Positions 33,291 to 43,039 are shown, numbered from the stretch's first letter. The stretch is 64,000 nucleotides of DNA from Ichthyophis bannanicus (GCA_033557465.1 CM066047.1:558001-622000), one strand, 5' to 3'. Notes: a model not told the origin generated them from the sequence alone. Translations and numbers: made by a program.

Positions 33291-33566
33291 TAATGAATGA
33301 CTAACTCAGTCAGACCTCTCACTACTAACACACTTACCATGCAAAATTTTGTATACATAACGTTGATCTCTGCTCATTGTAAATAGTTCCCTGTAATTAG
33401 TTCTGTTATTATTGTTCCTTGTAATGTTACCTGTACATAGTTACAAACACCGTTCTATGTAAAGTATACTTAAGTATACAATTGTTAGCTGTTACATGTA
33501 AACCGCCCTTGATCTCTGGAAGGGGCGGTATAGAAGAAATAGATAAATAAAATAAATAAATAAATA

Positions 33567-34707
33567 TTCCCAGTACACAAGGCCATAAAACAGATGATTG
33601 ATTTGGAATGGTTGCTGCCAGAAATGAGCCTGTGAGGGGGAGGGGGTGAACAATGTCCCGATTATACCCACTGGCCCTGGGCGAAAAGGAGGCTCTGAAA
33701 GTGCCCAAGGTGGACGAGTTAATAGAATTATTGGGGTGAGTGTGTATAATGCACTCACTCTTGTCTCAGTGGTCCCTCAGCAGGATCCGCTTGGTCAGAG
33801 GCTGCTTTGTCTGCAGGAGGTCTGGATCAGTTTATGCTGGTAGCGAACTTCTCTGGCCTTGACAGTTGGAGTGCATCTGGAGACGTTGACTTGGATTTTG
33901 GTCACCACTGATGTCAGTCTCCCTTGCTGAGGGGTGCATTGCCTCTTGTAGTAGGCTCAGGGCTACTGGATGACAGAGGAGTCGAGGTGATCCCTAAACA
34001 CGTTGCAACTGAGAGCAGTTTTCCTAGTGCTCCAGCACTTCCTCCTGCTGATTCAGCGCCTGGAGATATGAGTTGTATTATGACAATGCCACAACAGTGG
34101 CTTACATCAAATCGGCAGGGAGGCCCAGCCAGCAGGACACTGTTGGAAGATGTGGTGCAACTTATGCAATGGGTGAAGGGTTAGCTGAGCGTGTTGTCAG
34201 TGGCCCATGTGGTGGGCAAGGATAATGTACAAGCAGAATTCTTGAGTCGACATTAGGTGAATCTAGTGGAGTGGTCCCTGGAGGAGTCTTTCTTCAGGAA
34301 TCTTGTTTGGAATTAGGGACGGATGGTGATGTGCCTGATGGCTTCCATGGACAATGCCAAAGTGATCTGGTTCTTCAGCAGGAGCCAAGAACACCTGCTG
34401 GAAGGACTGGACACCCTGGTGCAGCCTTGGCTACAGGAGGGGCTACAGTACAAGTTTCCTCCCAGGCCATTAATTGGCCGGATCTTGCATTGGATAGAGA
34501 GGCATCGGGGCCTCGTAATTCTGATTGCACTGGATTGACTGCAACGGCTTTGGTACGCAGACCTGATTAGCTTGACGGCAGATGGTCCCTGGTGTTTGTT
34601 GCAGAGGGCCGATCTCTTGACCCCACGTCCTAAGAGGATACTGCTAGTGGATTGTTTCTCGTTTATGGCTTGGCTCTTGAGAGGTCACAGCTGAGGCAGT
34701 GGGGCTT
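33567..34707 (+). pseudogene. DIRS-C gag end, RNase H and recombinase start
   Basis: The first 300 bases continue gag: a stretch equivalent to VHRVFKEMIQSEWDMPE, then KVPKVDEL. RNase H follows without any polymerase between: VTTDVSLP (33,900-33,925), a YYDNATTVAYIKS-like block (34,072-34,110) and SVAHVVGKDNVQAEFLSRH (34,198-34,255). The carboxy linker PLIGRILHWIERHRGLVIL is at 34,465-34,525, then recombinase-leading sequence to 34,707. By comparison with A, about 700-800 bases with the YLDD box were deleted near 33,850. Frame changes are common. Confidence 0.75.
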
Positions 34708-35551
34708 GACTTCGCTAATATCATTCTCCACGGAATTCCCCAGTCAACGCTAAGCCCACTCCGTCTAGCCATGAACTCAGCTGCCAGGGTACTTGTAGGA
34801 TTACCAAGGTCGGATCACATAACGCCAGTCCTGATGAACCTCCACTGGCTACCTCTGCAGGCTAGAACCCAATACAAGACTCTAGTCCTGACATTCAAAG
34901 CCCTAAGGAACCAGCCCCCCTCGCCCATCAGCAAACTTATCCACAGCACGCCAGTCATCAGAAACAGGAGATCCACATCGACGAACACTCTTGTAGTCCC
35001 TAAGTTACTAACAAAATGCACGAAGACAACAGCCAGTAGGGCCTTCTCCATATTTGCACCCAGGGCCTGGAATGCCCTCCCTACCGAAATCCGAGCCATC
35101 TCAAACTTAACATTATTTAGAAAAGCCCTCAAACACCACCTCTTAAAACATTACCCGGAAGCTAATTCTGGAAAACACCCAGCCACCACCACTCCCTACC
35201 CAAACCACCCCATAACCCAGCCTCCCATAGAGAATGGTTAGTTAGTCAGTTCCTCCCCTTCCCCACCCCTGACTCCTGAACTTATACCTTTGCAAAGACC
35301 CTTACATACCTTTGATATATGAAAATTTGACTGTATTTTGTAAATAGTTACTCTGTTAAAGTTCCTTAGTTCAGCTACTATATCTTGTACATAGTTCCCC
35401 CTGTTTTACCTCCAGTTTTTAACTACCCTGTTCATTGTAAACTCGATGCTCCTGTGGCATTGTAGTATGTTCTTGTTCAACTGTAAACCGCACTGATTAT
35501 AATAGCGCGGTATATACGAAATATAAATAAATAAATAAATATTCACTGTCC
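34708..35551 (+). mobile_element. L2-A LINE, 5'-truncated insertion
   Basis: An open frame of 180 codons (34,699-35,241) covers the carboxy end of ORF2: LDFANIILHGIPQSTLSPLR, LHWLPLQARTQYKTLVLTF, NTLVVPKLL, AFSIFAPRAWNALPTEIR and FRKALKHHLL. The 3' untranslated region ends with TGTAAACCGCACTGATTA, TAGCGCGGTATATACGAAA and (TAAA)n. It matches the antisense copy at 47,971-50,664 closely. The recombinase gene of DIRS-C is interrupted here. Confidence 0.88.
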
Positions 35552-36475
35552 ACATCTGGCATATCCTTGAACATTGGGGCGAGCAGAATGGCGCAAGGGC
35601 ACTCGGTGCCTCCCTACCTCACATTTTAGCTTTTCTGCTGTCCAGGCTGGAGAAGGGTTTTGCCTTGGGCTCGCTGAAGGTGCAGGTGGCAGCACTAGCA
35701 TGTTACTGAGGTAGGATCTGAGGAGTGTCAATGGCTGCTCATCCAGTTGTAGTGTATTTCTTGCAGGCAGTCAAGCAGGTGCATCAACTGCAATGGCCAG
35801 TGGTACCACTGTGTAATTTTAAACATGGTGCCGTCTGCCCTGGTATAACCACCTTTTAAGCCTCTGAAGGAGATTTCTCTAAAAGATCTTGCATTAAAAA
35901 CAGTCTTCTGGTGTAGATTTGTTTGGCTCGTTGGATTTTGGAGTTGCAAGTGCTGTCCTGTTGGAGCCATTCTTGGTTTTCACTCTGAGGTAGTGATTTG
36001 GCATCCAGTTCTGTCCTGCCCAAGGTCAGGATGCCTTTTCATGTTAATCAGCAGGTAGCACTCCAAGACCTGAGAGCTGGAGCAGAAGATGGGAGGATCG
36101 CAGGTTACATTTGCTTGACACTTGGTCACTGTTCATGTATTTGAGACACAGAACAGTTGTTCGTCTTGTTTGGGGGACCATGCTGTGGGGAGGCAGCAGT
36201 GAAGGCCTCCATTGTGTGGTGGCTGAGAACCATTGCATCTGCTTATGTGCTGAAGCATCAGCCGGTGCCTTGGGGCCTACGTGCCCATTCAATGAGAGTG
36301 GAAGCGATGACGTGGGCAGAGGCGTGACTGGCTCCTCTGGATGAGACCTGCCGGGCAGCAACATGGTGTAGTTGCATCCTTTTCTTGAAACACTATCGGC
36401 TTGATATGTGCATGCAGGAGGATGCCTGGTTTGGGGCCAGGATTTTGCAAGCCAGCCTTATGGGCCCTGCCCTGT
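35552..36475 (+). pseudogene. DIRS-C tyrosine recombinase
   Basis: The reading follows DIRS-A from GLALGSLKVQVAALAC-like sequence (35,655-35,710) through PFKPLKEISLKDLALKTVF, an R-box region worn to ARWILELQVLSC (35,925-35,960), and RAHSMRVEAMTWAEAWLAPL (36,283-36,330, with His-x2-Arg). It ends with AATWCSCILFLKHYRLDMCM (36,358-36,420, with the Tyr). At least six frame changes. Dead, but three of the four catalytic positions remain recognisable. Confidence 0.8.
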
Positions 36476-36496
36476 AAGTTTTACTGCTGTTGTACA

Positions 36497-36605
36497 TCCC
36501 ATGCATCTGGACTGGACTGGAGGAATGATATGGAAGGTGAAATTAGGCCTTACCTTCTAATTACCTTTTCCTTGAATCCCTCCAGTCCAGTCCAGTCCAG
36601 AACCC
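36497..36605. repeat. DIRS-C internal complementary region
   Basis: CTGGACTGGACTGGAGGAATG and TATGGAAGGTGAAATTAGG are followed by CCTTACCTTCTAATTACC and CCTTGAATCCCTCCAGTCC, complementing the two ends. The circle junction it spells is TAATTTCACC/TTCCATATC, again with CACC. Four CCAGT units in tandem (36,577-36,600) extend the end motif. Confidence 0.85.
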
Positions 36606-36967
36606 TCCCTGTTGCCTGCTCGGAAGGGATTCGGGATCCATAGTGTGAAGTTGGATGGGAGGTAGGGGCATCCGGCTAGGCCGGGGCATTGCGGTTGCAT
36701 TAGTTTTCAGGGGGCCTATGTTGGCCAAAGACAACAGATAGATCAAAGCAAAGGAAAATAAAACCACGCAAGAAGATGAAAGGTGACAGAATGGTTTTAA
36801 AGTTGTGTAAGTCCAGGTGGGAAGGTGTGGAAGGTTCTGCTGATACCCAATAGGCTGGATTTCTGCTTTACTAAATGATACTGGCCAATCTGCCCTGACA
36901 CACAGCCCGTATGGGATGACATTACAGGTTTTTGGTCATATTTGGTATCTGTCTGCTGATTGGGGGG

Positions 36968-37040
36968 CACAGCCCATGCGTTTGGACTGGACTGCAGGGA
37001 TTCAAGGACAGGTAATTAGCAGGTAAGGCCTAATTTCACC
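36968..37040. repeat. DIRS-C 3' inverted terminal repeat, outer part
   Basis: TTTGGACTGGACTGCAGGG, ATTCAAGGACAGGTAATT and AGCAGGTAAGGCCTAATTTC with CACC at the very end (37,037-37,040). It matches the second half of the internal complementary region in inverse. The inner limit is not defined because the 5' repeat is missing. Confidence 0.8.
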
Positions 37041-37260
37041 TAACTGAAACTATTCAAGAATTTGAAATATGCACACTTAAGCCTGTAAAGGCTTTTTCTT
37101 TGAGTGCAGTAGCCAACCATGGTGTGTTTAGCTGCTGTGCTGTCTGAAGTACATGATAAAACGGCCACGCATTCTTTGCAGTCAACCATCCATGCAAAAA
37201 GACTCTGCCCGATTCACATGAATCAGCTGCAGCAGAATCCCTTCTAATCTTGATGTCAGT
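37041..37260. other. Unassigned flank of DIRS-C
   Basis: Non-repetitive-looking sequence without an open frame, right of the DIRS-C end. I see nothing to name in it. Confidence 0.4.
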
Positions 37261-37690
37261 ATTTATTTTTACAAAAATGTTACTTATTCATTTATTTAAA
37301 ACATTTCTATACAACAAGACATTTCTAAAAATAAATTGACAAAAAAATAACACAACTTAAATTTATTTAAGTAAACAACCAAGATTTAAGTTTTTTTTAT
37401 GAAACACAGTAGTCGGAGAGGTCCCAGGTATCTTATCCCACAGCTCTGCTGCCTTAAACCCAATTGTATTGTCCAGTCTTTGCTTATTAATTAGGCCCTG
37501 ATTAAACGAAAAATTTAATGTCAATGAATCTTGAAGGTGCTTAGATTTAATCCTCAAGCATGGCAATTACTTATCAACAAACAAAGCCTGCACTAAGTCA
37601 TGGAAGAATTTGTATCATCACGTAAAACTTAAAATATATTCTTTCCGCTATGCTAAGCCAGTGCAGTTTCTCAAACAGTGGTTGCACATG
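37261..37690 (-). pseudogene. LINE ORF2 carboxy end, antisense (target of E2)
   Basis: The minus-strand frame 37,566-37,363 reads RLDNTIGFKAAELWDKIPG and TTVFHKKNLNLGCLLK. This is the carboxy signature of an L2/CR1-group ORF2 (LWNxLP … F-KxLK). The A/T-rich 3' region lies at 37,261-37,360. The more 5' part of the same LINE continues after DIRS-E2 at 43,408. Confidence 0.6.
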
Positions 37691-37855
37691 GATCTCCAGG
37701 AACAAGCAGGAATGAGTCTTCACATATGGGTACGTCGGTACCGACGGAGCCTGCGCGGGAACGCTCCCCAGCTTCCCAAAAAGGAAAACTTTTGGGAGCA
37801 TCCCACAGTGCCTGCGCGCTGCCTTCCCGCCTTTCCTAACCGCCTCTCCCCAGTT
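37691..37855. repeat. DIRS-E2 5' inverted terminal repeat
   Basis: Inverse of 43,218-43,385 with few mismatches. It contains the 14-base perfect palindrome CGTCGGTACCGACG at 37,733-37,746. A leader with a second GGTACC (37,962-37,967) follows. Confidence 0.92.
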
Positions 37856-38069
37856 CTTCTTTTCCACGGAGCCAGCAGGTCGTGTTCCTGTCACTGCTGA
37901 AGAAGTTCTTTGTTTTATTTTATTTCTTTGGTTGCGCGTCTGCTTTCCCCGACGTCGGACCGGTACCGCCGGTCTTTCTTTTCTTCTAAAAAAAAAAAAT
38001 ATATATATTTTCCCTCACTTAGTGTGTTTTTCCTCTTTTGGGCCTTAGGCCTCACGAAAAATTTTCCTC

Positions 38070-39774
38070 ATGGAAAAACCAGCCTCCGGGTTTAAAAAAT
38101 GCACTAAGTGCAGCGGTACTATTTCTGTTACCGACACCCATGAATGGTGTCTTAAATGTTTGGGTCTTGACCACTCCATTTTGGATTGTTCGTCCTGCTC
38201 CTTGATGTCTAAACGAGGTTTACAGAACCGAACAGCCAAGCTCCATGTGCTGTTTCCCTCTGATGCAGCTTCAGTGGCATCGACGTCTTCCAGGGCTGCT
38301 GCTTCCTCCCATGGATCTCAGGTAACCAAACATAAATCCAGCCGGTCCTCGAAGGGTAGATCTCCTTCCAAGCATAGAGATGCCTCCGGGCTTGCCCTCG
38401 AGGATCCTGCACCGGCAAAACTACCCCGGCGGGAAGCTCCGGCTTCCAAAGCTCCACCTATGGGTTTACAGGTTGATATCGATGGCACGGCCTCGACCGA
38501 TCACCTGTTAGAATGCTCTGGGGTACCGGCACAACCTTCCGGTACCGAATTCCAGGCATTTATGGCGTCGATGGATCAGAATGTTCTATCCATGCAGCAG
38601 GCTATCTCAGCCTTCATTCAAGCTGCGACGCCGCTGATACCACAACAAACTCCGTTGTCGGTATCGGCCCAGGTACCGGCACCAATGCCGGTACCGGTAC
38701 CGACTGCATCGACATCGGCCATGGTGTCGTCTGCAGCGGTTCCCTGCCTAGGGATGCCTATCGGTACCGAACCGGTACCGATAACGCCCGATGTCGATAC
38801 GGCTCGGTACGCGTATCGAGCTTTGAAAGAGCACCCTGACAGTCGATACTTCGATTCCTCCGAAGATTCTGATGCATCGGAGGCATCTGCTGAAGTATCC
38901 ATAGCCCTTCCTGAAGAGCCTTCTCCAAAAAGAAGAGTGTCTCCTCCAGAAGACTTGTCCTTTCAAGACTTCATAAGAGAAGTAGCTAAGGGGCTCTCTA
39001 TTTCAGTAACCTCTGAATTAGCCTAGAGCTAAAAAATGGGATATTTTAGGTTATTCTAAGGCTCCTAAGGAGGCAGTCACCTTGCCAATTCATGAGATTC
39101 TTTATGATCACATGATTGAGTTATGGGAGACTCCTCTCACTATCTCTCCTCATTCTCGTAGATTAGACACTATGTACCGTGTCCCTCCTTGTCCTGGTTT
39201 TCATAAAACACAGCTTCCTCACCATTCTATTTTATTTATTTATTTATTTAGAATACATTTGTATTGTACATTTCTATTGTGGTGGAGTCAGCTATGAAAA
39301 AGATAGAGTGCAAAAAGACACTCCTCTGCTCCTCCAGGAAGAGAATGCAGGACCTTGGATGCTTTTGGTAGGAAAATCTTCCAAGCCAGTATACTCATTG
39401 CCATAATCAACTCCTATAGTCTTTATATGGGTATGTTTCTGAAAGAAGTTGCAGATAAGCTGCACACTTTCCTCCCTTTTCTTCCAGAGGATAAAAGAGA
39501 AGAATTTCTTATTTGGCTTAAGCATACTCAAGATATTTCAAAGTTTTCCAACCGTGCAGCTTTTGACTCCTTTGAGGGTGCCAGCAGAGCTTCGGCCATT
39601 GCCATAGCTGCACGCAGAATTGCTTGGCTCCAGGCTTCTGATCTAGAATCTTGGGTCCAGGGTGGCTTGGGAAATCTTCCCTGTACAGGAGAAAACCTGT
39701 TTGGCAAAGATTGGCAAATAAAAGCCTCTCAAATGGATGCAGAAAATTCTGCTTTGGATAGACTTTCAAAGTGA
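38070..39774 (+). pseudogene. DIRS-E2 gag-like gene
   Basis: The ATG at 38,070 opens 318 codons. Residues 8-40 hold C-x2-C-x14-C-x2-C-x4-H with the end CLKCLGLDH, a possible zinc-binding head. Then comes a Ser/Pro/Ala-rich middle with several Val-Pro and Gly-Thr pairs written as GGTACC, and the conserved SPPEDLSFQDFIREVAKGL. A TAG at 39,024 and a 45-base insertion at about 39,229-39,275 interrupt. The helical domain is at 39,355-39,774 (FLPEDKREEFLIWLKHTQ, AIAARRIAWLQASDLESW, GENLFGKDW). The tail to about 39,950 is Gln/Pro-rich. E3 and E4 share all blocks. Confidence 0.8.
39229..39275 (-). mobile_element. 45-base LINE tail inserted in DIRS-E2 gag
   Basis: Compared with E4 (62,955-62,980), E2 has an extra (TTTA)n block plus GAATACATTTGTATTGTAC. 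TTCTAT is found before it and TTCTATT after it. This looks like a very short antisense 3' end of a LINE of L2 type with a 6-7-base duplication. Confidence 0.55.
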
Positions 39775-39959
39775 ACCTCCATTCCTGCCAAGAAAAAAAC
39801 TTTCAAGAAGTCTTTTTTCAAGAAAGGCAGATTCCATCCTGCTTCTGGCCAACAATCATCTACAGGTCGTTTTGCTGCTAAGCGTCAGCAACCTAAACAG
39901 GCCAGGCCTAAGCCTACAGGGGCTGCTGCAACTCAGCAGGCCCAGCCTCCTCAGGGTTT

Positions 39960-40704
39960 TTGACTTGATGCTAGAGAACTTAGCCTTTCTGGCTCTGAAA
40001 CAGCCAGAGCCTCTCACCATTCCAGGAAGGTTAGCTCATTTTGCTCCCAGATGGGAGCAAATTACAGCAGAGCAGTGGACCCTCTCCATCATAAGGGAGG
40101 GCTACAAACTTCATTTCTCAAACCTTCCTCCTCACACCATGGTGAGACATTTCAATTCTCCAACATCTCTCCTCGACCTTCTAGGTCAGGAGGTGGCTAC
40201 CCTTCTTGGCCAAGGGGCAATAGAAGAAGTACCTCTTCTTCAACAAGGGTCAGGGTTTTACTCCCCCTACTTTCTGATCCCAAAGAAAACAGGGGGCTAC
40301 AGACCCATATTAGATCTCAGAGAATTAAACAAATTTCTATGCAAGGAGAAATTCAAGATGCTTTCTCTGGGCACACTCCTTCCATACCTTCAGAGTCAGG
40401 ATTGGCTTTGTTATCTAGATCTCAAGGATGCGTACACACATGTCCTCATCCATCCATCTCACAGAAGGTTCCTCCGTTTTTTCTTTTCCAAGGAAAGCAT
40501 TACCAATACAGGGTGCTTCCTTTCGGTCTGGCCTCTGCTCCAAGAGTGTTCACCAAATGCATGGCAGTAGTAGCTGCATTTCTACGCACTCTGGGAATAT
40601 TCGTATTCCCATACCTGGACGACTGGCTCATCTGAGCTCCATCTCAGTCAGAGGCCCAGACTTCCCTGGACTGCACAAGGCGCATCCTGCAGTATCTGGG
40701 ACTT
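39960..40704 (+). pseudogene. DIRS-E2 reverse transcriptase
   Basis: Blocks GRLAHFAPRWEQITAEQW, SGFYSPYFLIPKKTGGYRPI, LDLRELNKFLCKEKFKM and LCYLDLKDAYTHVLIHP are in the frame that is open from 39,737. After a one-base change in the T-run near 40,475-40,490 the reading continues as YQYRVLPFGLASAPRVFTK and the catalytic FPYLDDWLI (40,605-40,632). A TGA at 40,633 follows, and the same frame then runs on into the 739-codon ORF. Only these two lesions separate it from an open polymerase. Confidence 0.9.
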
Positions 40705-42924
40705 GTGGTAAACCTCCCAAAGTCCCAGCTCACCCCTACTCAGTCCCTAGAGTTCATAGGGGCCTGGCTAGATACTACCACTGCAAGGGCCTATCTTCCT
40801 CAGGCCCGTTGCCTACTCCTAGTGCAGTTAGCCTCCCAGATTCAGTCAAAGAGCCATTTAACTGCCCGGGAGATGCTACAACTGCTAGGCCACATGGCAT
40901 CCACAGTGCATGTGGTCCCCTATGCTCGCCTTCACATGAGAGCAGCTCAATGGACTTTGTCCACCCAGTGGACTCAAGCATCAGGGGCTCTGTCAGACAA
41001 AATAGCAACCTCCAGGCGCCTCTTTTGGTCTCTCCAGTGGTGGAAGTCCATCCAAAATCTGTTGCTGGAGTCCCCCTTCCAACAGTTGTTGCCCCAGGCA
41101 ACCCTCACAACAGATGCCTCCCAAACAGGTTGGGGAGCTCATCTGCAAGATCTCTCCACTCAGGGCACTTGGTCTCCACAGGAGACCTCTCTACATATCA
41201 ACCACTTGGAGCTCCAAGCAGTTTTTCTAGCTCTCAAGGTCTTCCATACCCTGCTCAGCTACAAGACAGTCCTCATTCATACGGACAATCAGGTAGCCAT
41301 GTTTTACATAAACAAGCAAGGAGGAACTGGCTCTCTGTCGCTTTGCAACGAAGTTTTAAGATTGTGGGCCTTCGCCAGAGAGCATCAAATCCATCTCCTG
41401 GCCGTATACCTTCCAGGAATCCAAAACTCTTGGGCAGACAGATTCAGTCGAGTTCTGCTTCCACACGAATGGTCCCTGCACATGGACCAGGTACTCAGAA
41501 TCTTTCAAGAGTGGGGAACCCCGGACGTAGACCTCTTTGCAAGTCTGTGGAATGCCAAACGTCCCCGGTTCTGTTCCAGAATTCCGTGTCAGGGAGTTCA
41601 GGCCAAGGATGCCTTCCTCCTTCACTGGGGTCAAGACTTCCTGCATGCCTTTCCACCCATTCCCTTAATTCCCAAGACTCTGTTCAAGCTCCAGAGGGAT
41701 CAAGGGTCTATGATCATCATAGCTCCACGCTGGCCACGCCAAGTGTTACCCTCTACTTCTGCATCTCTCTCAAGCTTCCTCCCTAGACTTGGGAGCTGCT
41801 CCAGTCCTTCTATCCCAGGAGGAGGGGACTTTGTGGCACACAAACCCCAAGTCCCTTCACCTCAGAGCTTGGTTGCTGAAGGCCTAGGCCTTCAAGGTTG
41901 GAATCTTTCCCAGCAGGTGAAGGATATCCTCCATGCTTCCAGAAAACCTTCTACTAGATGTTCCTATGCTTTTAAATGGAAAAGGTTTTCCATTTGGTGT
42001 ACTGAGAAGGGTCTTGACCCTCTAGTACTACCTTTGAATTCTCTATTGGAATATCTCCTGCATCTCTCCAATGCAGGCCTTAAGACGAATTCAGTAAGGG
42101 TCCATTTGAGTGCTATTGCAGCATCCCTTAAGCCTATCAATGGACAGCCTATTTCCTCTCATCCTCTTATTGCAAGATTCATGAGAGGCCTAACTTTAAC
42201 TAAACCTTCCATTAGGCCTCCTCCGGTGGCATGGGACTTAAATCTGGTTCTTGGTCAGCTTATGAAGCCACCTTTTGAACCCTTAGCCACCACCTCCTTA
42301 AAATTTCTTTCCTGTAAGGTTACTTTCCTCATTGCAGTCACCTCAGCTCGCCGCATCAGTGAACTGCAGGCCTTAGTGGCTAATCCACCTTATACAAGGT
42401 TCCATCATGATAAGGTAGTCCTTAGGACCAATCCACACTTTATGCCTAAAGTGGTCTCACCTTTTCATCTTAATCAAGAGGTGTATTTACCTGTCTTTTT
42501 TCCAGGTCCTCATGCATCAAGTGCAGAGAGGAATCTTCATACCCTGGATTGTAAGAGAGCTCTTGCCTTTTACTTACAAAGGACACAGCAACATAGAAAG
42601 TCTTCTGAACTCTTTGTTGCCTTTGATCCCTCTCATTTGGGACTTCCAGTCTCTAAGAGGACACTGTCCAATTGGATTGCTCAGTGTATTTCTTTCGCCT
42701 ACCAGAGTAAGAACCTTTCTCTGGAGGGCCATGTCATAGCTCATAATGTGAGGGCCATGGCCACCTCTATGGCTCGTCTAAATTCTGTGTCCATCGACCA
42801 GATCTGTCGAGCGGCCACTTGGGCCTCGGTTCATACCTTCACAGCCCATTACTGTTTGGACAAGGACTCCCGCCGGGATGCTTTGTTTGGTCAGGCTGTT
42901 CTCAAACACCTGTTCCATTCTTAA
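40705..42924 (+). CDS. DIRS-E2 RT end, RNase H and tyrosine recombinase
   Basis: A single frame of 739 codons. Residues 1-90 are the polymerase connection (SLEFIGAWLDTTTARAYLP). RNase H spans about 130-250 with Asp137 (TTDAS), Glu169 (HLELQ), Asp194 (HTDNQ) and Asp245 (NSWADRFSR). The recombinase spans about 395-735 with Arg550 (SARRISEL), His680 and Arg683 (AHNVRAM) and Tyr716 (FTAHYCLDK), so the R-H-R-Y set is complete. RNase H clears the RNA strand; the recombinase joins the circular copy to a target. The first codon shown is only the first possible start behind the TGA at 40,633. Originally the frame was one piece with the polymerase. In many DIRS elements the recombinase is in a separate overlapping frame; here it is fused. 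Confidence 0.9.
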   Translation: MVNLPKSQLTPTQSLEFIGAWLDTTTARAYLPQARCLLLVQLASQIQSKSHLTAREMLQLLGHMASTVHVVPYARLHMRAAQWTLSTQWTQASGALSDKIATSRRLFWSLQWWKSIQNLLLESPFQQLLPQATLTTDASQTGWGAHLQDLSTQGTWSPQETSLHINHLELQAVFLALKVFHTLLSYKTVLIHTDNQVAMFYINKQGGTGSLSLCNEVLRLWAFAREHQIHLLAVYLPGIQNSWADRFSRVLLPHEWSLHMDQVLRIFQEWGTPDVDLFASLWNAKRPRFCSRIPCQGVQAKDAFLLHWGQDFLHAFPPIPLIPKTLFKLQRDQGSMIIIAPRWPRQVLPSTSASLSSFLPRLGSCSSPSIPGGGDFVAHKPQVPSPQSLVAEGLGLQGWNLSQQVKDILHASRKPSTRCSYAFKWKRFSIWCTEKGLDPLVLPLNSLLEYLLHLSNAGLKTNSVRVHLSAIAASLKPINGQPISSHPLIARFMRGLTLTKPSIRPPPVAWDLNLVLGQLMKPPFEPLATTSLKFLSCKVTFLIAVTSARRISELQALVANPPYTRFHHDKVVLRTNPHFMPKVVSPFHLNQEVYLPVFFPGPHASSAERNLHTLDCKRALAFYLQRTQQHRKSSELFVAFDPSHLGLPVSKRTLSNWIAQCISFAYQSKNLSLEGHVIAHNVRAMATSMARLNSVSIDQICRAATWASVHTFTAHYCLDKDSRRDALFGQAVLKHLFHS

Positions 42925-43039
42925 TCAACTCCTGCCCTCCTTCCCTGGATGGATGCCTGAGATCCATAGGAGGAGGTAGAGCCCTTCTCAGGGTCTCATA
43001 ACCTTGGGGATCTCCCAGGCATCTCTAGTTAGGGAGGCC

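Larger units (their letters stand above)
24452..33566 (+). mobile_element. L2-B: full-length L2-type LINE, split by an L1
   Basis: The element starts near GGAACTACCTCAAATTGC at 24,452 and ends with GTAAACCGCCCTTGATCTC, GGAAGGGGCGGTATAGAAG and an (AAATA)n tail at 33,566. Without the 5.4-kb L1 it is about 3.7 kb. It inserted in the gag gene of DIRS-C. A short TATT occurs at both edges, which may be the target duplication. The second copy of the family is antisense at 54,763-59,115. Confidence 0.8.
23886..37040 (+). mobile_element. DIRS-C: DIRS element split by L2, L1 and L2-A
   Basis: Segments 23,886-24,451, 33,567-34,707 and 35,552-37,040 belong together. They read gag, RNase H, recombinase, internal complementary region and 3' repeat in the order of DIRS-A. 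The family is related to A but has its own terminal repeats (rich in CCAGT units). No 5' repeat is found; the left edge abuts DIRS-B. The polymerase is deleted. The foreign pieces are L2-B (24,452-33,566, itself carrying an L1) and L2-A (34,708-35,551). Confidence 0.8.
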
